Assembly (NCBI GenBank): GCA_012518815.1
Contig: JAAYRK010000030.1
Span: forward strand, 1 to 38,167
DNA length: 38,167 nucleotides
DNA from: Candidatus Epulonipiscium sp.
GTDB lineage: Bacteria > Bacillota > Clostridia > Lachnospirales > Defluviitaleaceae
Reading direction: 5' to 3'
In this document: in pieces, positions 17,301 to 25,143 of the stretch
Layout of the letters: each line of letters starts with the position of its first letter
Position numbering within the stretch: the stretch's first letter is position 1
Notes under the pieces: generated by a model
Seen by the model: the letters and a program-made list of their open reading frames with translations, nothing else
Databases searched by the model: none
Told to the model about the DNA's origin: nothing
Translations under genes and position numbers: made by a program

Positions 17301-17439
17301 GTCCATCATAAAAAGTAAATGTAGGACAACCTTCCCTTTCGGCAATACTTTTTTCAAAAATATTATTTTCCTTCCAAAACTTGAGTATCTCTTTTTCCCG
17401 TTCAACAAAATTAAGGTCTGTTGAGACTTTGTTATACAC
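14320..17439 (-). CDS. ileS: Isoleucyl-tRNA synthetase
   Basis: A 1039-residue class I synthetase that charges tRNA-Ile. The HIGH motif is in GKPHIGHIL (residues 55-58) and the KMSKS motif is KMSKH in DGLKMSKHKGNVV near residue 590. Editing (CP1) domain and zinc-type CPRCG and CPKCGG motifs lie between, and the anticodon-binding region follows. The length and C-terminal region match the longer ileS class shared with eukaryotes (mupirocin-tolerant ileS2 type) more than the about 920-residue common bacterial form. The start is GTG at 17439 with GGAGG 7 bases before. Expression is controlled by the T-box leader upstream. Nearby ATG codons are out of frame. Confidence 0.97.
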   Translation of the reverse strand: MYNKVSTDLNFVEREKEILKFWKENNIFEKSIAEREGCPTFTFYDGPPTANGKPHIGHILTRVIKDIIPRYKTMKGFKVLRKAGWDTHGLPVELEVEKMLGISGKPEIEKYGVEPFIKKCKDSVWKYQNEWEKMSDRVGYWADMKNPYVTYHNEYIESVWWSLKKIWDQGLLYKGHKIVPYCPRCGTSLSSHEVAQGYKDVKEASIYVKFAVKNEKQVYLLAWTTTPWTLPSNVALVVNPNESYIKAKCSDEVYILAEALADTVLTEEYEVLDKVSGQDLVGIEYEPLFDFAKPDKKAYYVVSDNFVTLTDGTGIVHAAPAFGEDDAKVGRIYDLPFVQLVNEQGKFVESVTPWKDVFVKDADPEIIKHLDGRNLLYKAIDYEHSYPFCWRCDTALLYYARDTWFIKMTEVKDRLVNNNKKINWHPEHIRDGRFGNFLENVIDWGLSRERYWGTPLPIWECSCGHRHVIGSIAELKEMGQDVPDDIELHKPYIDNVYLNCPKCGGSMKRVTEVIDCWYDSGSMPFAQWHYPFENKEIFEENFPANFISEAVDQTRGWFYTLHAISTLLFDEPAYKNVIVLGLVQDKDGLKMSKHKGNVVDPWTVLDKQGADAVRWYFYTNSAPWLPSRFYGEAVSEAQRKFMGTLWNTYAFYVLYANIDKFNPKEYKLEYDKLSLMDKWILSKLHSLIKFVDNNLENYKIFEASRALQEFVDDLSNWYVRRSRERFWYKDMPQDKINAFMTLYTVLVDLVKITAPFTPFMAEEIYRNLVINVDKTAPESVHLCYYPQADDNFIDKALEENMDEAVRIVVQGRACRNAANIKNRQPLSTMYVKTDKELPDLFKDIIAEELNIKEVVFTEDVADFTTYSFKPQLKTVGPKYGKLVGKIREALANLDGNKSMDELKAGNPLSFEFDGQKVELFEEDLLIEATQKEGFIAESERDLTVVLDTNLTEELIEEGFVREIISKVQTMRKEADFEVQDYINLFYHGNEKLAKIIENNKAEIAGEVLGDNISEESVNEGYSREWKINGENINLTIQRV

Positions 17440-17477
17440 AGTATATCCTCCATTCTCTTATTTTCCCTTATATAAAT

Positions 17478-17720
17478 AAAAAACCTTCCATCCTTTAACA
17501 GGACGAAAGGGTTCCTTTCGTTATACCACCTGATATAATCAAATATTACACATACATAATTATATGCTTTCCTGTTAACGGCGGAATTCCGTCAGAGCCT
17601 ACTGTTATTTCGGTCTGCCACTCCAAGGTGATCTTCCGTATTTCCTTTATCATGGGCTTCCACCATCCCCAATTCGCTATTGATTAGTGAAACACGTACT
17701 TGTCCTTTTCTTAGTGTTTA
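17478..17720 (-). promoter_or_regulatory. T-box riboswitch, isoleucine
   Basis: The leader RNA senses uncharged tRNA. On the minus strand: an AGTA box (17700-17697), the stem I apical region (GGGGATGGTGG, near 17665), a specifier ATC for Ile at 17632-17630 in GGAAGATCACC, and the T-box GGTGGTATAACG (about 17530-17519), whose UGGU bulge matches the ACCA end of tRNA-Ile. The antiterminator (17499-17532) pairs CAGG with CCTG and ACGAAAGG with its complement. The competing terminator (17482-17513) is followed by T6 at 17483-17478. The stop-or-go layout is complete. Confidence 0.93.
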
Positions 17721-17751
17721 CTCAAATATACAATATACAATTCAATATAAT

Positions 17752-17780
17752 ATTATAAAAAGAAATTCCTTATTTGTAAA
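17752..17780 (-). promoter_or_regulatory. Promoter of the ileS T-box transcript
   Basis: Minus strand TTTACA (17780-17775), 17 bases, TATAAT (17757-17752). Predicted start near 17745, just ahead of T-box stem I. Confidence 0.85.
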
Positions 17781-17881
17781 GGCTTTTATTTAATTTAAAT
17801 CAAAAATTATAGTTAAATCTTCTTTTTTATTATATTATTTTTTATGATATAATAAGAAAAATTTATTTTAACTCAATTTCT

Positions 17882-17910
17882 TTGATAAAAAAACTTTATA
17901 GGTGTATACT
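17882..17910 (+). promoter_or_regulatory. Promoter of pncB
   Basis: TTGATA (17882-17887), 17 bases, TATACT (17905-17910). The predicted start near 17917 falls on the first base of the palindrome at 17917-17930. Confidence 0.7.
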
Positions 17911-17916
17911 TAATTT

Positions 17917-17930
17917 TAGTAAACTTACTA
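17917..17930. promoter_or_regulatory. Candidate operator palindrome before pncB
   Basis: TAGTAA-AC-TTACTA, a perfect 6+6 palindrome at the predicted transcription start. Its position fits a repressor such as an NAD-salvage regulator; which one is unknown. Confidence 0.4.
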
Positions 17931-17948
17931 TATGAAAGGGAGTCTTAA

Positions 17949-19412
17949 ATGAGCGGACTAAACTTAACTCTCCTTACAGACTTATATCAGTTAACGATGA
18001 TGCAAGGATATAAGGAGGCTAATGTAAAAAACAATGAAGTCGTATTTGATTTGTTTTATCGTACTAATCCATCTAACTCCGGCTTTGCAATAGTCGCAGG
18101 CCTTGAACAGGCGATTGATTATATTAAAAATCTATCATTTTCTAATGAGGATGTAGATTATTTAAGATCTACTAATTTATTTAGTGAAGACTTTTTAGAG
18201 GATTTAAAGAACTTTAAATTTACTGGGGATATATATGCTATACCTGAAGGAACCGTAGTATTTCCCAAGGAGCCACTCCTTAGGGTTAAAGCTCCTATTT
18301 TTGAAGCACAATTTATAGAAACAGCACTATTAAACATAATTAATCATCAAAGCCTTATTGCAACAAAGGCAGCAAGGGTATGCTGGGCTGCTGAAGGTGA
18401 TGCTGTCTTAGAATTTGGTTTAAGACGTGCTCAGGGACCTGATGCAGGAACATATGGTGCAAGAGCTGCTATAATTGGAGGCTGTTCTTCTACTTCCAAT
18501 GTCTTAGCAGGCAGACTATTTAACGTACCTATTAGCGGAACCCATGCTCATAGTTGGGTTATGAGTTTCCCTGACGAACTCACGGCTTTTAGAGAGTATG
18601 CAAAAGTATTCCCCAATACCTGTATTCTTCTTGTAGATACATACGATACTCTTAAATCTGGTATTCCTAATGCTATTACTGTATTTAAAGAATTAAAAGA
18701 AAAAAATATTAAGCCCAAATTAATGGGAATCCGCCTTGATAGTGGAGACTTAGCTTATCTATCAAAAAAAGCAAGGATTATGTTAGATAATGCAGGATTC
18801 CCTGAAGCAGTCATTAGTGCTTCTAGTGATCTTGATGAATATCTTATTGCAGATTTAAAACGTCAAGGTGCCAAAATTAATGTATGGGGAGTAGGTACAA
18901 GATTAATAACTTCAAAAGATTGTCCTGCTTTTGGTGGTGTTTATAAACTATCCGCAGAAGCTGATAAAAATGGTAACTTTATACCAAAAATTAAACTATC
19001 TGAAAACCCAGATAAAGTAACAAACCCCGGTATTAAAAAGATAATAAGGGTTTACGAAAAATCAACTGGTAAGATAAAAGCAGATTTAATCGCATTAGAA
19101 GAAGAAACTTTCAGTGAGAATGAACCATTAAAATTATTTGACCCAGTAAATACGTGGAAACAAATGAAATTAAAACCCGGCGAATTTACTTTAAGAGAGT
19201 TATTGGTTCCAATTTTTATTAATGGAAAATGTGTATATGAATCTCCTTCTGTTTTGGATATACGAAAATATTGTCAAAAAGAATTATCAACTCTTTGGGA
19301 TGAATGCAGAAGACTAACAAATCCTCACATTCTCCCTGTAGACTTATCGCAAAAATTATATGATTTAAAGAAAGAAATGATTGACGATATTAGAAAAGCT
19401 GATTTAGATTAA
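17949..19412 (+). CDS. pncB: Nicotinate phosphoribosyltransferase
   Basis: A 487-residue enzyme of NAD salvage that joins nicotinate to PRPP (ATP-dependent) to give nicotinate mononucleotide; length fits the longer bacterial form. Signatures: LLTDLYQLTMMQGY at the N-terminus, EFGLRRAQGPDAGTYGARAA near residues 158-177, ISGTHAHSWVMSFPDE near 197 (His that is phosphorylated in the family), LLVDTYDTLKSG and GIRLDSGDL around 260, and the phosphate loop WGVGTRL near 318. AGGGAG precedes the ATG at 17949. It has its own promoter with a palindrome at the start site and a strong terminator, so it is a single-gene unit. Confidence 0.96.
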   Translation: MSGLNLTLLTDLYQLTMMQGYKEANVKNNEVVFDLFYRTNPSNSGFAIVAGLEQAIDYIKNLSFSNEDVDYLRSTNLFSEDFLEDLKNFKFTGDIYAIPEGTVVFPKEPLLRVKAPIFEAQFIETALLNIINHQSLIATKAARVCWAAEGDAVLEFGLRRAQGPDAGTYGARAAIIGGCSSTSNVLAGRLFNVPISGTHAHSWVMSFPDELTAFREYAKVFPNTCILLVDTYDTLKSGIPNAITVFKELKEKNIKPKLMGIRLDSGDLAYLSKKARIMLDNAGFPEAVISASSDLDEYLIADLKRQGAKINVWGVGTRLITSKDCPAFGGVYKLSAEADKNGNFIPKIKLSENPDKVTNPGIKKIIRVYEKSTGKIKADLIALEEETFSENEPLKLFDPVNTWKQMKLKPGEFTLRELLVPIFINGKCVYESPSVLDIRKYCQKELSTLWDECRRLTNPHILPVDLSQKLYDLKKEMIDDIRKADLD

Positions 19413-19420
19413 TTTTTAAT

Positions 19421-19468
19421 AATAAAGAAAAATAAAAGTGTGCAAGCACACTTTTATTTTTCTTTATT
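19421..19468. terminator. Long bidirectional terminator, pncB and lipoprotein gene
   Basis: A perfect 23-bp inverted repeat (19421-19443 and 19446-19468) with only two bases at the centre. It ends the plus-strand pncB transcript and overlaps the stop codon (19464-19466) of the convergent lipoprotein gene. T-runs are present on both strands. Confidence 0.9.
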
Positions 19469-19880
19469 TTACATTATTAGGAGTTCTTATGCCTTCTGAA
19501 GCATTTTCAGTCTTAAAAATATTAGTCCTATTGTTTGTAGTATTGTTTCTTGTAGTTGTATTAGTAGTATTATTTCTATTAAGTGCATTATTTAAATTAT
19601 CGTTCATAATATTAGGTAGAGTTCTGTTAGGTATTTGAGTTGTAATACCTCTTCTTACATTATCTTCTCTTGTGTTTAAATCTGCAGGGCTTAAATCTAA
19701 ATCATTATCATATCCTAAACCATCGTCTACCCTACCATTATTATCCATAATGCCGTTTCCATTATCAAATATACCATCGTCATCGCGACCGTTTCTTGCC
19801 ATTCTATTATTTGCACAAGCTGTAAGCAAAACAAATAGAGATAAAAGACCAACAACTATTATATATCCTCTTTTATTCAT
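19464..19880 (-). CDS. Asn/Asp-rich small lipoprotein
   Basis: A 138-residue predicted lipoprotein: a charged start (MNKRG), hydrophobic helix (YIIVVGLLSLFVLL) and lipobox LTAC with Cys at residue 22. The mature part is hydrophilic and repetitive: Asp/Gly/Asn-rich text in 30-60 (DDDGIFDNGNGIMDNNGRVDD) and Asn/Thr-rich text (NNTTNTTTRNNTTNNRTN) near 104-121. No enzyme or binding domain is visible. A role as a spore or surface lipoprotein is possible but not shown. AGGAGG lies before the ATG at 19880. Single-gene unit. Confidence 0.85.
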   Translation of the reverse strand: MNKRGYIIVVGLLSLFVLLTACANNRMARNGRDDDGIFDNGNGIMDNNGRVDDGLGYDNDLDLSPADLNTREDNVRRGITTQIPNRTLPNIMNDNLNNALNRNNTTNTTTRNNTTNNRTNIFKTENASEGIRTPNNVK

Positions 19881-20040
19881 TAAAATATACCTCCTTTTAT
19901 AGTTTCAATATTAGTGTCCCTCTATTTCTACGAAAAATGTTGTAATTTTTTTGGCAAAGGTGCAAAATAGTATGATATAATTAACATAATTATATATAAT
20001 AAATAAATATATAATTTTATTTTTAAAACAGGAGGTCAAT

Positions 20041-20754
20041 ATGAGATCTTTACTTTGTATCTTATTAATTATTTTAAGCAATATATATTCTCTTATATTT
20101 TTAATAAAATATTCTTATTTAAAAAAATATGCTTCGAAAGATAAACAAGTCCAATATTCTTATAAATCTCTTCAAAAACTTACAAGAGCATTACTATTTT
20201 GTGCTGGTATTAAATTAAATGTAAAAGGAAAAGAAAATATTCCTAAGAACCAAACTGTTTTGTTTGTTGCCAATCATAAAAGTTACTTTGATATACCAAT
20301 TCTAGTTAGTATAATTGATATTCCTATGGCTTTCATTGGAAAAATCCAACTTAAAAAAACGCCCGTAATATCTTTTTGGATGAAAAAAATAAATTGTATC
20401 TTTATGGATAGGGATGATATTCGTCAATCATTAAAATCTATAAATGAAGGAATTGAACAAATTAAAAATGGACAATCATTATTAATATTTCCTGAAGGAA
20501 CAAGAATTATAGAAGAAGAATTAGGAGAATTTAAAAAAGGTAGCCTAAAACTTGCAAGTAAAACAAATGTCCCTATAATACCTATTTATATAGAAAATGC
20601 TCATAGAATATTAGAAAAACAGTTTCCTTGGGTTAAATCAACTAAGGTTAATGTTAATGTTGGCAGTCCAGTTGTGATAGAAGAATTAGATGAAGAAAAC
20701 AAAAAGAATCTTGCAAAATACATTAAAAGCAAAGTTGAAGAATTAAAAATATAA
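20041..20754 (+). CDS. plsC: 1-acyl-sn-glycerol-3-phosphate acyltransferase
   Basis: A 237-residue membrane-bound acyltransferase that makes phosphatidic acid. An N-terminal hydrophobic helix (LLCILLIILSNIYSLIFLI) is followed by the PlsC domain with the NHKSYFD (H-x4-D) motif near residue 79 and FPEGTR near 153, and VPIIPIYIENAH further on. Length is normal. An AGGAGG site lies 7 bases before the ATG. The gene is alone on the plus strand; it faces cls, another phospholipid gene, across a shared terminator. Confidence 0.93.
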   Translation: MRSLLCILLIILSNIYSLIFLIKYSYLKKYASKDKQVQYSYKSLQKLTRALLFCAGIKLNVKGKENIPKNQTVLFVANHKSYFDIPILVSIIDIPMAFIGKIQLKKTPVISFWMKKINCIFMDRDDIRQSLKSINEGIEQIKNGQSLLIFPEGTRIIEEELGEFKKGSLKLASKTNVPIIPIYIENAHRILEKQFPWVKSTKVNVNVGSPVVIEELDEENKKNLAKYIKSKVEELKI

Positions 20755-20785
20755 AAGCGAAGGATCTAAATTTTCCTTCGCTTTT
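20753..20785. terminator. Bidirectional terminator, plsC and cls
   Basis: A 12-bp stem (AAAAGCGAAGGA and TCCTTCGCTTTT, 9-base loop) directly after the plsC stop, 15 bases before the cls stop, with T-runs on both strands. Confidence 0.88.
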
Positions 20786-20799
20786 TATATTTTTTATTT

Positions 20800-22251
20800 T
20801 TATAGCATTGGAGATAAAAGTCTTGAAATAGATTCCTTAAATTTAATACCAAAGGCTCTATTTTCATATATTGCTTTTGTAATCTCTTTACTATCAGCTA
20901 TATCTTTCATAAATTGCTCTTGAAGTTGACTATTAATTACTTTGTCATAAATAAAAGCATTAACTTCAAAATTCATTTTAAAACTTCTAATATCAAAGTT
21001 AGCTGTACCTACCGTGCTAATAACATCATCTACTAAAATCATCTTACTATGAAGAAATCCTTTTTCGTAAGTATAGCATTTAACACCTGCTTGTATAAGT
21101 TCTCCTACATAAGATAAAGATGCCCAGTAGACAAACAAATGGTCAGGCTTATTAGGTATAATTATCCGTACATCCACGCCAGATAAAGCAGCTAATTTTA
21201 ATGCTTCTAGCAAACTATCGTCAGGAATAAAATAAGGAGTGTGAATATATATTCTTTTCTTTGCTAAATTTATCATTTTTAAATAACCGTTTTTAATTGA
21301 ACTCCATTTTGAGTCTGGTCCACTAGATACAATTTGTATTCCTGTATAGCCTATACTTTCTTTAACTGGAAAGTATTTATCTTTTATAACATAAGGTTCT
21401 TTAGTAGAAAATCTCCAATCCAATAAAAATCTAAGCTCTAAATAATCAACCGCTCCACCTTGAATTCTTAAATGAGTATCTCTCCAATAACCCATTTTCT
21501 TTGATAGTCCAAGGTATTCCTTACCAATATTAATTCCCCCAACATAAGCAGTTTGCCCATCTATGATACATATCTTTCTATGATTTCTATAGTTGATACG
21601 AACATTAATGTATGGTAAAAAAGGTGGGAAAAAGCAACTAATTTTACCTCCTGCTTCAACGAGGGGATCAAAAAATCTCTTTGAAAGCCTGATGCAACCC
21701 ATACCGTCATAAAGAACCCTTACTTCTACACCTTCGCTTGCTTTACGGGCTAAAAGTTCTATAATCCGCTTGCCTAACCAATCACTTCTAATAATATAGT
21801 ATTCCATATGAATAAATTTTTTTGCATTCTTTATGTCCTCAATCATTTTGTCAAATTTATCATTTCCTTCATTAAATATTTCAACTGAGTTATCAGTAGT
21901 AAAAAGAGCATTATGAGATACTAAGTGAAGATAAATTAAATCTTTACTCTTTCTAATATTAGGATAGCTTATTTCAATATCTTTCCGGCTTAATACTTTT
22001 TCTTGCTGGTTAATCATTCTTTCTAGCCTGTCATCTTCTTCTTTAACTGCAAAAACCTTTTTCTTTCTTAAGTCCTGTCCCAAAAACAAATATAAGAAAA
22101 AGCCTAATATAGGAACAAAAAGCAAAATCATAAGCCAGGCCCATGTTGTTGAAGGATTTCTTCTTTCAAAAAAAACAAGTAGGATTGCAAGCAAAATATT
22201 AATAATTAAGATATTTTTTAGCAACCATAAAAGTCCATCAATAATGACCAT
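20800..22251 (-). CDS. cls: Cardiolipin synthase
   Basis: A 483-residue membrane enzyme of the phospholipase D family that condenses two phosphatidylglycerols into cardiolipin. Two N-terminal membrane helices (about residues 5-25 and 37-58) precede two HKD motifs: NHRKICIIDG near residue 223 and LHSKMILVDD near 400, each followed by the usual GG/GT-N-x text (GGINIGKEY, GTANFDIRS). Length is normal. GAGGAGGAG lies before the ATG at 22251. Transcribed alone. Confidence 0.96.
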   Translation of the reverse strand: MVIIDGLLWLLKNILIINILLAILLVFFERRNPSTTWAWLMILLFVPILGFFLYLFLGQDLRKKKVFAVKEEDDRLERMINQQEKVLSRKDIEISYPNIRKSKDLIYLHLVSHNALFTTDNSVEIFNEGNDKFDKMIEDIKNAKKFIHMEYYIIRSDWLGKRIIELLARKASEGVEVRVLYDGMGCIRLSKRFFDPLVEAGGKISCFFPPFLPYINVRINYRNHRKICIIDGQTAYVGGINIGKEYLGLSKKMGYWRDTHLRIQGGAVDYLELRFLLDWRFSTKEPYVIKDKYFPVKESIGYTGIQIVSSGPDSKWSSIKNGYLKMINLAKKRIYIHTPYFIPDDSLLEALKLAALSGVDVRIIIPNKPDHLFVYWASLSYVGELIQAGVKCYTYEKGFLHSKMILVDDVISTVGTANFDIRSFKMNFEVNAFIYDKVINSQLQEQFMKDIADSKEITKAIYENRAFGIKFKESISRLLSPML

Positions 22252-22413
22252 AATGCTCCTCCTCTCAATATAATTATAGCAAAAAATAAGACAGAGGCTA
22301 TGTAATTTAATAATTTTCTATTTCATATTTCTTAATTCAATGATACAATTATAGAAGAATTTATATAATAATTATATACTATCAAGTATCTAAGTAACAA
22401 AGGAGGACAACCA

Positions 22414-22797
22414 GTGCAAATTTGGCAAATTATTTTAATTGTTCTTGCTGTTTTAGCTCTTATTGTTGTTGGTTTATATTTTTTAGGCAAAAAAATGCAA
22501 ACTAAAATGGATCAACAGCAAAGCTTAATTAATCAACACAAAATAACCACATCAATTCTTGTAATTGATAAGAAGAAGGAAAGAATTATTAATTCAAATC
22601 TTCCAAAAACAGTGATTGAACAATTTCCTAAAGTATATCGCTATAAAAAAATGCCTCTTGTAAAAGCAAAAGTAGGCCCACAAATAACTACCTTTATTTG
22701 CGATGATAAGGTATTTAAAAATCTTCCAACAAAAAAAGTTGTTAAAGTAGATGTTGCAGGGCTTTACATTGTTTCAATCAAATCATCTAAAAAATAA
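22414..22797 (+). CDS. Small membrane-anchored protein of unknown function
   Basis: A 127-residue protein with one N-terminal membrane helix (WQIILIVLAVLALIVVGLYFL, residues 4-24) and a basic soluble region of about 100 residues (SILVIDKKKERIINSNLPKTVIEQFP, CDDKVFKNLPTKKVVKVDVAG). I do not recognise a named domain; such proteins occur in clostridia as conserved hypotheticals. The start is GTG at 22414, fixed by AGGAGG 8 bases before. It ends at a terminator shared with the convergent Dabb gene. Confidence 0.85.
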   Translation: MQIWQIILIVLAVLALIVVGLYFLGKKMQTKMDQQQSLINQHKITTSILVIDKKKERIINSNLPKTVIEQFPKVYRYKKMPLVKAKVGPQITTFICDDKVFKNLPTKKVVKVDVAGLYIVSIKSSKK

Positions 22798-22806
22798 TCT
22801 TTTGAA

Positions 22807-22829
22807 AATCCCTCCAAAAAGGAGGGGTT
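22807..22829. terminator. Terminator between membrane protein and Dabb genes
   Basis: AATCCCTCC, AAAAA, GGAGGGGTT (one U-G pair on the plus strand) followed by TTTTATTT. It lies between the two convergent stop codons. Confidence 0.85.
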
Positions 22830-22830
22830 T

Positions 22831-23133
22831 TTATTTGACTTCATAATCAACTGATGCCCGGCTAACAACAATTTCTTTCATAAAATCAACAACTTTTAAA
22901 TGCTCAGGATGAACAGCATATGCTTTAAGATCTTCATCTTTTTTAAATTCTGAGTATAAAACCAAGTCATAAGCATTTTCATAATTATAATTAATACCTA
23001 CTTCTAAATATACAATTTCACTTATTTTATTCCTTAAGCCTTCAATTTTTTCCTTAGCTAGATTTAATACTTCCTCTTTGCTGCCAAAATTCGTGTTATC
23101 TTTAATTTGCCACATAACAATATGTTTTATCAT
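22831..23133 (-). CDS. Dabb family protein (stress-responsive barrel)
   Basis: A 100-residue dimeric alpha/beta-barrel (Dabb, also called stress-responsive A/B barrel) protein. The start MIKHIVMWQIKDN, the central YDLVLYSEFKKDEDLKAYAVHPEHLKV (about 55-80) and the C-terminal VVSRASVDYEV are typical. Family members bind or act on small molecules, but most bacterial ones have no known substrate. AGGGGG lies 8 bases before the ATG at 23133. Single-gene unit. Confidence 0.92.
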   Translation of the reverse strand: MIKHIVMWQIKDNTNFGSKEEVLNLAKEKIEGLRNKISEIVYLEVGINYNYENAYDLVLYSEFKKDEDLKAYAVHPEHLKVVDFMKEIVVSRASVDYEVK

Positions 23134-23252
23134 TTGCTTTTCCCCCTGTAAAATATTTATTATAATTATAATATATGTTTATGTATATATTAAATAACAG
23201 ACGATAAAATATAGTATTTGTTATTTACCTTAAGGGTAGACTGGAGGTTAAC

Positions 23253-24176
23253 ATGAAAAAAGTTAAAATCCTTTCAATCATTAATGAAATATACTGCAGG
23301 TTCCAAGATGATGAAGTCCCTGCCCTAAGTGCGCAGTTAACTTTCTACCTTACATTATCCTTTTTTCCATTTTTATTGTTTATCCTAACACTCCTTAGTT
23401 ATACTCCTATTGGCTCTGATTTATTTCTATCATTTTTAGGTAATTTACTACCTAAGGAAACTTATACTTTAGTATATCATACACTTAAAGAAACTGCAGT
23501 GTATGGTACAATTAGAGAAAGTATAAAATTAAAAAATAGTACAACATTATTATCCTTTGGAATGATTACTACTTTATGGAGCGCCTCCAATGGCGTTAAT
23601 TCTGTTATCAGAGGCTTAAATAAGGCCTACAACGAAGAAGAAACCCGTTCATATCTTAAACTTAGGGCTTTATCTTTAATTTTTACAGTAGTATTATCTG
23701 TAACAATTCTTTTATCTTTGGCACTTATTGTCTTTGGAAGAGTCATCGGACTTTACTTGCTTGTACGCTTAGGGTTAAACCATTGGTTTAGTACCTTATG
23801 GATTATGTTTAGACATCTTATTATGATTTCAACTATCTTTGTAGTATTGCTTTTTTTATATAAGTATATGCCTAACCGGAAACTTTTTTATAAAGAAGTC
23901 TTACCCGGCACTATTTTCTCTACAATCTTTTGGGTCTTACTTTCTAATCTTTTTTCTAAATATGTTAATAATTTTGGAAGATATAACATCATGTATGGAA
24001 GTATTGCAGGTATAATCATCTTGCTTTTATGGTTATATATGAGCAGCATTGTTCTCCTTATTGGTGGAGAAATCAATGGGGTTTTGACCTTTGCAAAGAA
24101 AGGGGAAGTAAAACCAAAATGCAAAAAATTCGGTTTTCCTATACCCTTTTCAAAAAAGAAGAAAAAAACTTCTTAA
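23253..24176 (+). CDS. YihY/BrkB family inner-membrane protein
   Basis: A 307-residue polytopic membrane protein of the YihY/BrkB family (once mis-assigned as ribonuclease BN). About six hydrophobic segments are seen, and the family text is clear: FQDDEVPALSAQLTFYLTLSFFPFLLF (about 15-45), TTLWSASNGVNSVIRGLNKAYNEEETRSYLKLRALSL (about 108-145) and GSIAGIIILLLWLYMSSIVLLIGGEIN (about 250-277). Function is not established; transport has been proposed. GGAGG precedes the ATG. A weak hairpin (24156-24174) overlaps the stop codon. Confidence 0.93.
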   Translation: MKKVKILSIINEIYCRFQDDEVPALSAQLTFYLTLSFFPFLLFILTLLSYTPIGSDLFLSFLGNLLPKETYTLVYHTLKETAVYGTIRESIKLKNSTTLLSFGMITTLWSASNGVNSVIRGLNKAYNEEETRSYLKLRALSLIFTVVLSVTILLSLALIVFGRVIGLYLLVRLGLNHWFSTLWIMFRHLIMISTIFVVLLFLYKYMPNRKLFYKEVLPGTIFSTIFWVLLSNLFSKYVNNFGRYNIMYGSIAGIIILLLWLYMSSIVLLIGGEINGVLTFAKKGEVKPKCKKFGFPIPFSKKKKKTS

Positions 24177-24199
24177 ACTTTTTGCTTGTTTAAAAGAAT

Positions 24200-24931
24200 T
24201 TAATCCCCCTTTATGTTTAACTCCTCTACAACTAATTTTTTTGATTGCCTTTGTTGTTTTTTTAAATTAATATAACCAATTGCTACTACAATAAATGAGC
24301 CTATAGCATCAACTATAAGGTCCTCCATAGTGTCTGTAAGAGCTCCCCTTCCAATCAGCACGACACCTTCTTCAGTAATAAACTTCTGCATATTTGTTCC
24401 TAGTATACTATCTGCAGCAAACTCATATATTTCCCAAACTGTTCCACAAGCTAGGGCAAAACAAAATGCAAATAATGCTACAAAAAAAGGACTTAAATGA
24501 ATAAAAGGTTTTTCCATATCATTCAGATAGCTTACAATAAAAAAGCCCATAGCTCCTAACATGGCTGCACTAAAACCATGAAGAATTAAATCCCAATAGG
24601 GGATTTTAAAATAAAAGTTTCTAACTTCTCCAAGAAATATCGCACAAAATAAAAAAATAAAATATAATATTTCCATTAAATCTGGTATATCTATGCGATA
24701 CTTTTGTTCAATTCTTGAAGGAAGAAATATGACAACCGTTCCAACTAAGCATTGAAGAATAGTCAATACATAATCACTTTTTACCCTATCATAGGGCTTA
24801 TCCAAAGGATCGGTTGTAGGAGCAGTAATAAGCATATAAACTGAATAAATAAGAGATATAACAAGTAATCCTAAAACAATGATAAAAACTATATTCTTTC
24901 TTTTCTCGTACATCTTAACTTTAAGCTTCAA
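24200..24931 (-). CDS. YjdF-like (DUF2238-type) membrane protein
   Basis: About 243 residues with six or seven hydrophobic segments. The typical text is YWDLILHGFSAAMLGAMGFFIV, FALACGTVWEIYEFAADSILGTNMQ and LTDTMEDLIVDAIGSFIV, which places it with the DUF2238/YjdF membrane proteins of unknown function. The start is uncertain: the longest frame begins with ATG at 24949 with a weak ribosome site, whereas AAGGTGAT stands 5 bases before the TTG at 24931, which I prefer. A further ATG at 24913 has no site. Convergent with the BrkB gene, 23 bases apart. Confidence 0.85.
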   Translation of the reverse strand: MKLKVKMYEKRKNIVFIIVLGLLVISLIYSVYMLITAPTTDPLDKPYDRVKSDYVLTILQCLVGTVVIFLPSRIEQKYRIDIPDLMEILYFIFLFCAIFLGEVRNFYFKIPYWDLILHGFSAAMLGAMGFFIVSYLNDMEKPFIHLSPFFVALFAFCFALACGTVWEIYEFAADSILGTNMQKFITEEGVVLIGRGALTDTMEDLIVDAIGSFIVVAIGYINLKKQQRQSKKLVVEELNIKGD

Positions 24932-25065
24932 TTTTATCACCTTGACCATTTTCTTTACTATAACTATATTTACTGCTATTATTAATTATGATATATATAG
25001 CTTTATAAATCAAATTTTTCTCTTTCTAAAATATAAAGTCATGAATTTATCTAAGACAAGTAACA

Positions 25066-25093
25066 AAAAAACAGTAGTATTCTACTGCTTTTT
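25066..25093 (-). terminator. Terminator of rlmH
   Basis: Minus strand AAGCAGTAG-AATA-CTACTGTT (one G-U pair) followed by TTTTTG, about 50 bases beyond the rlmH stop. Confidence 0.8.
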
Positions 25094-25143
25094 TAATTTT
25101 ATTTAATACAATTACTAATCTTTTATTATCTTATAGAAAAACT

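Noticed and set aside
16476-17424. Plus-strand ORFs of 76-82 codons inside ileS
   Set aside because: They are antisense to a clear gene, without ribosome sites or recognisable domains.
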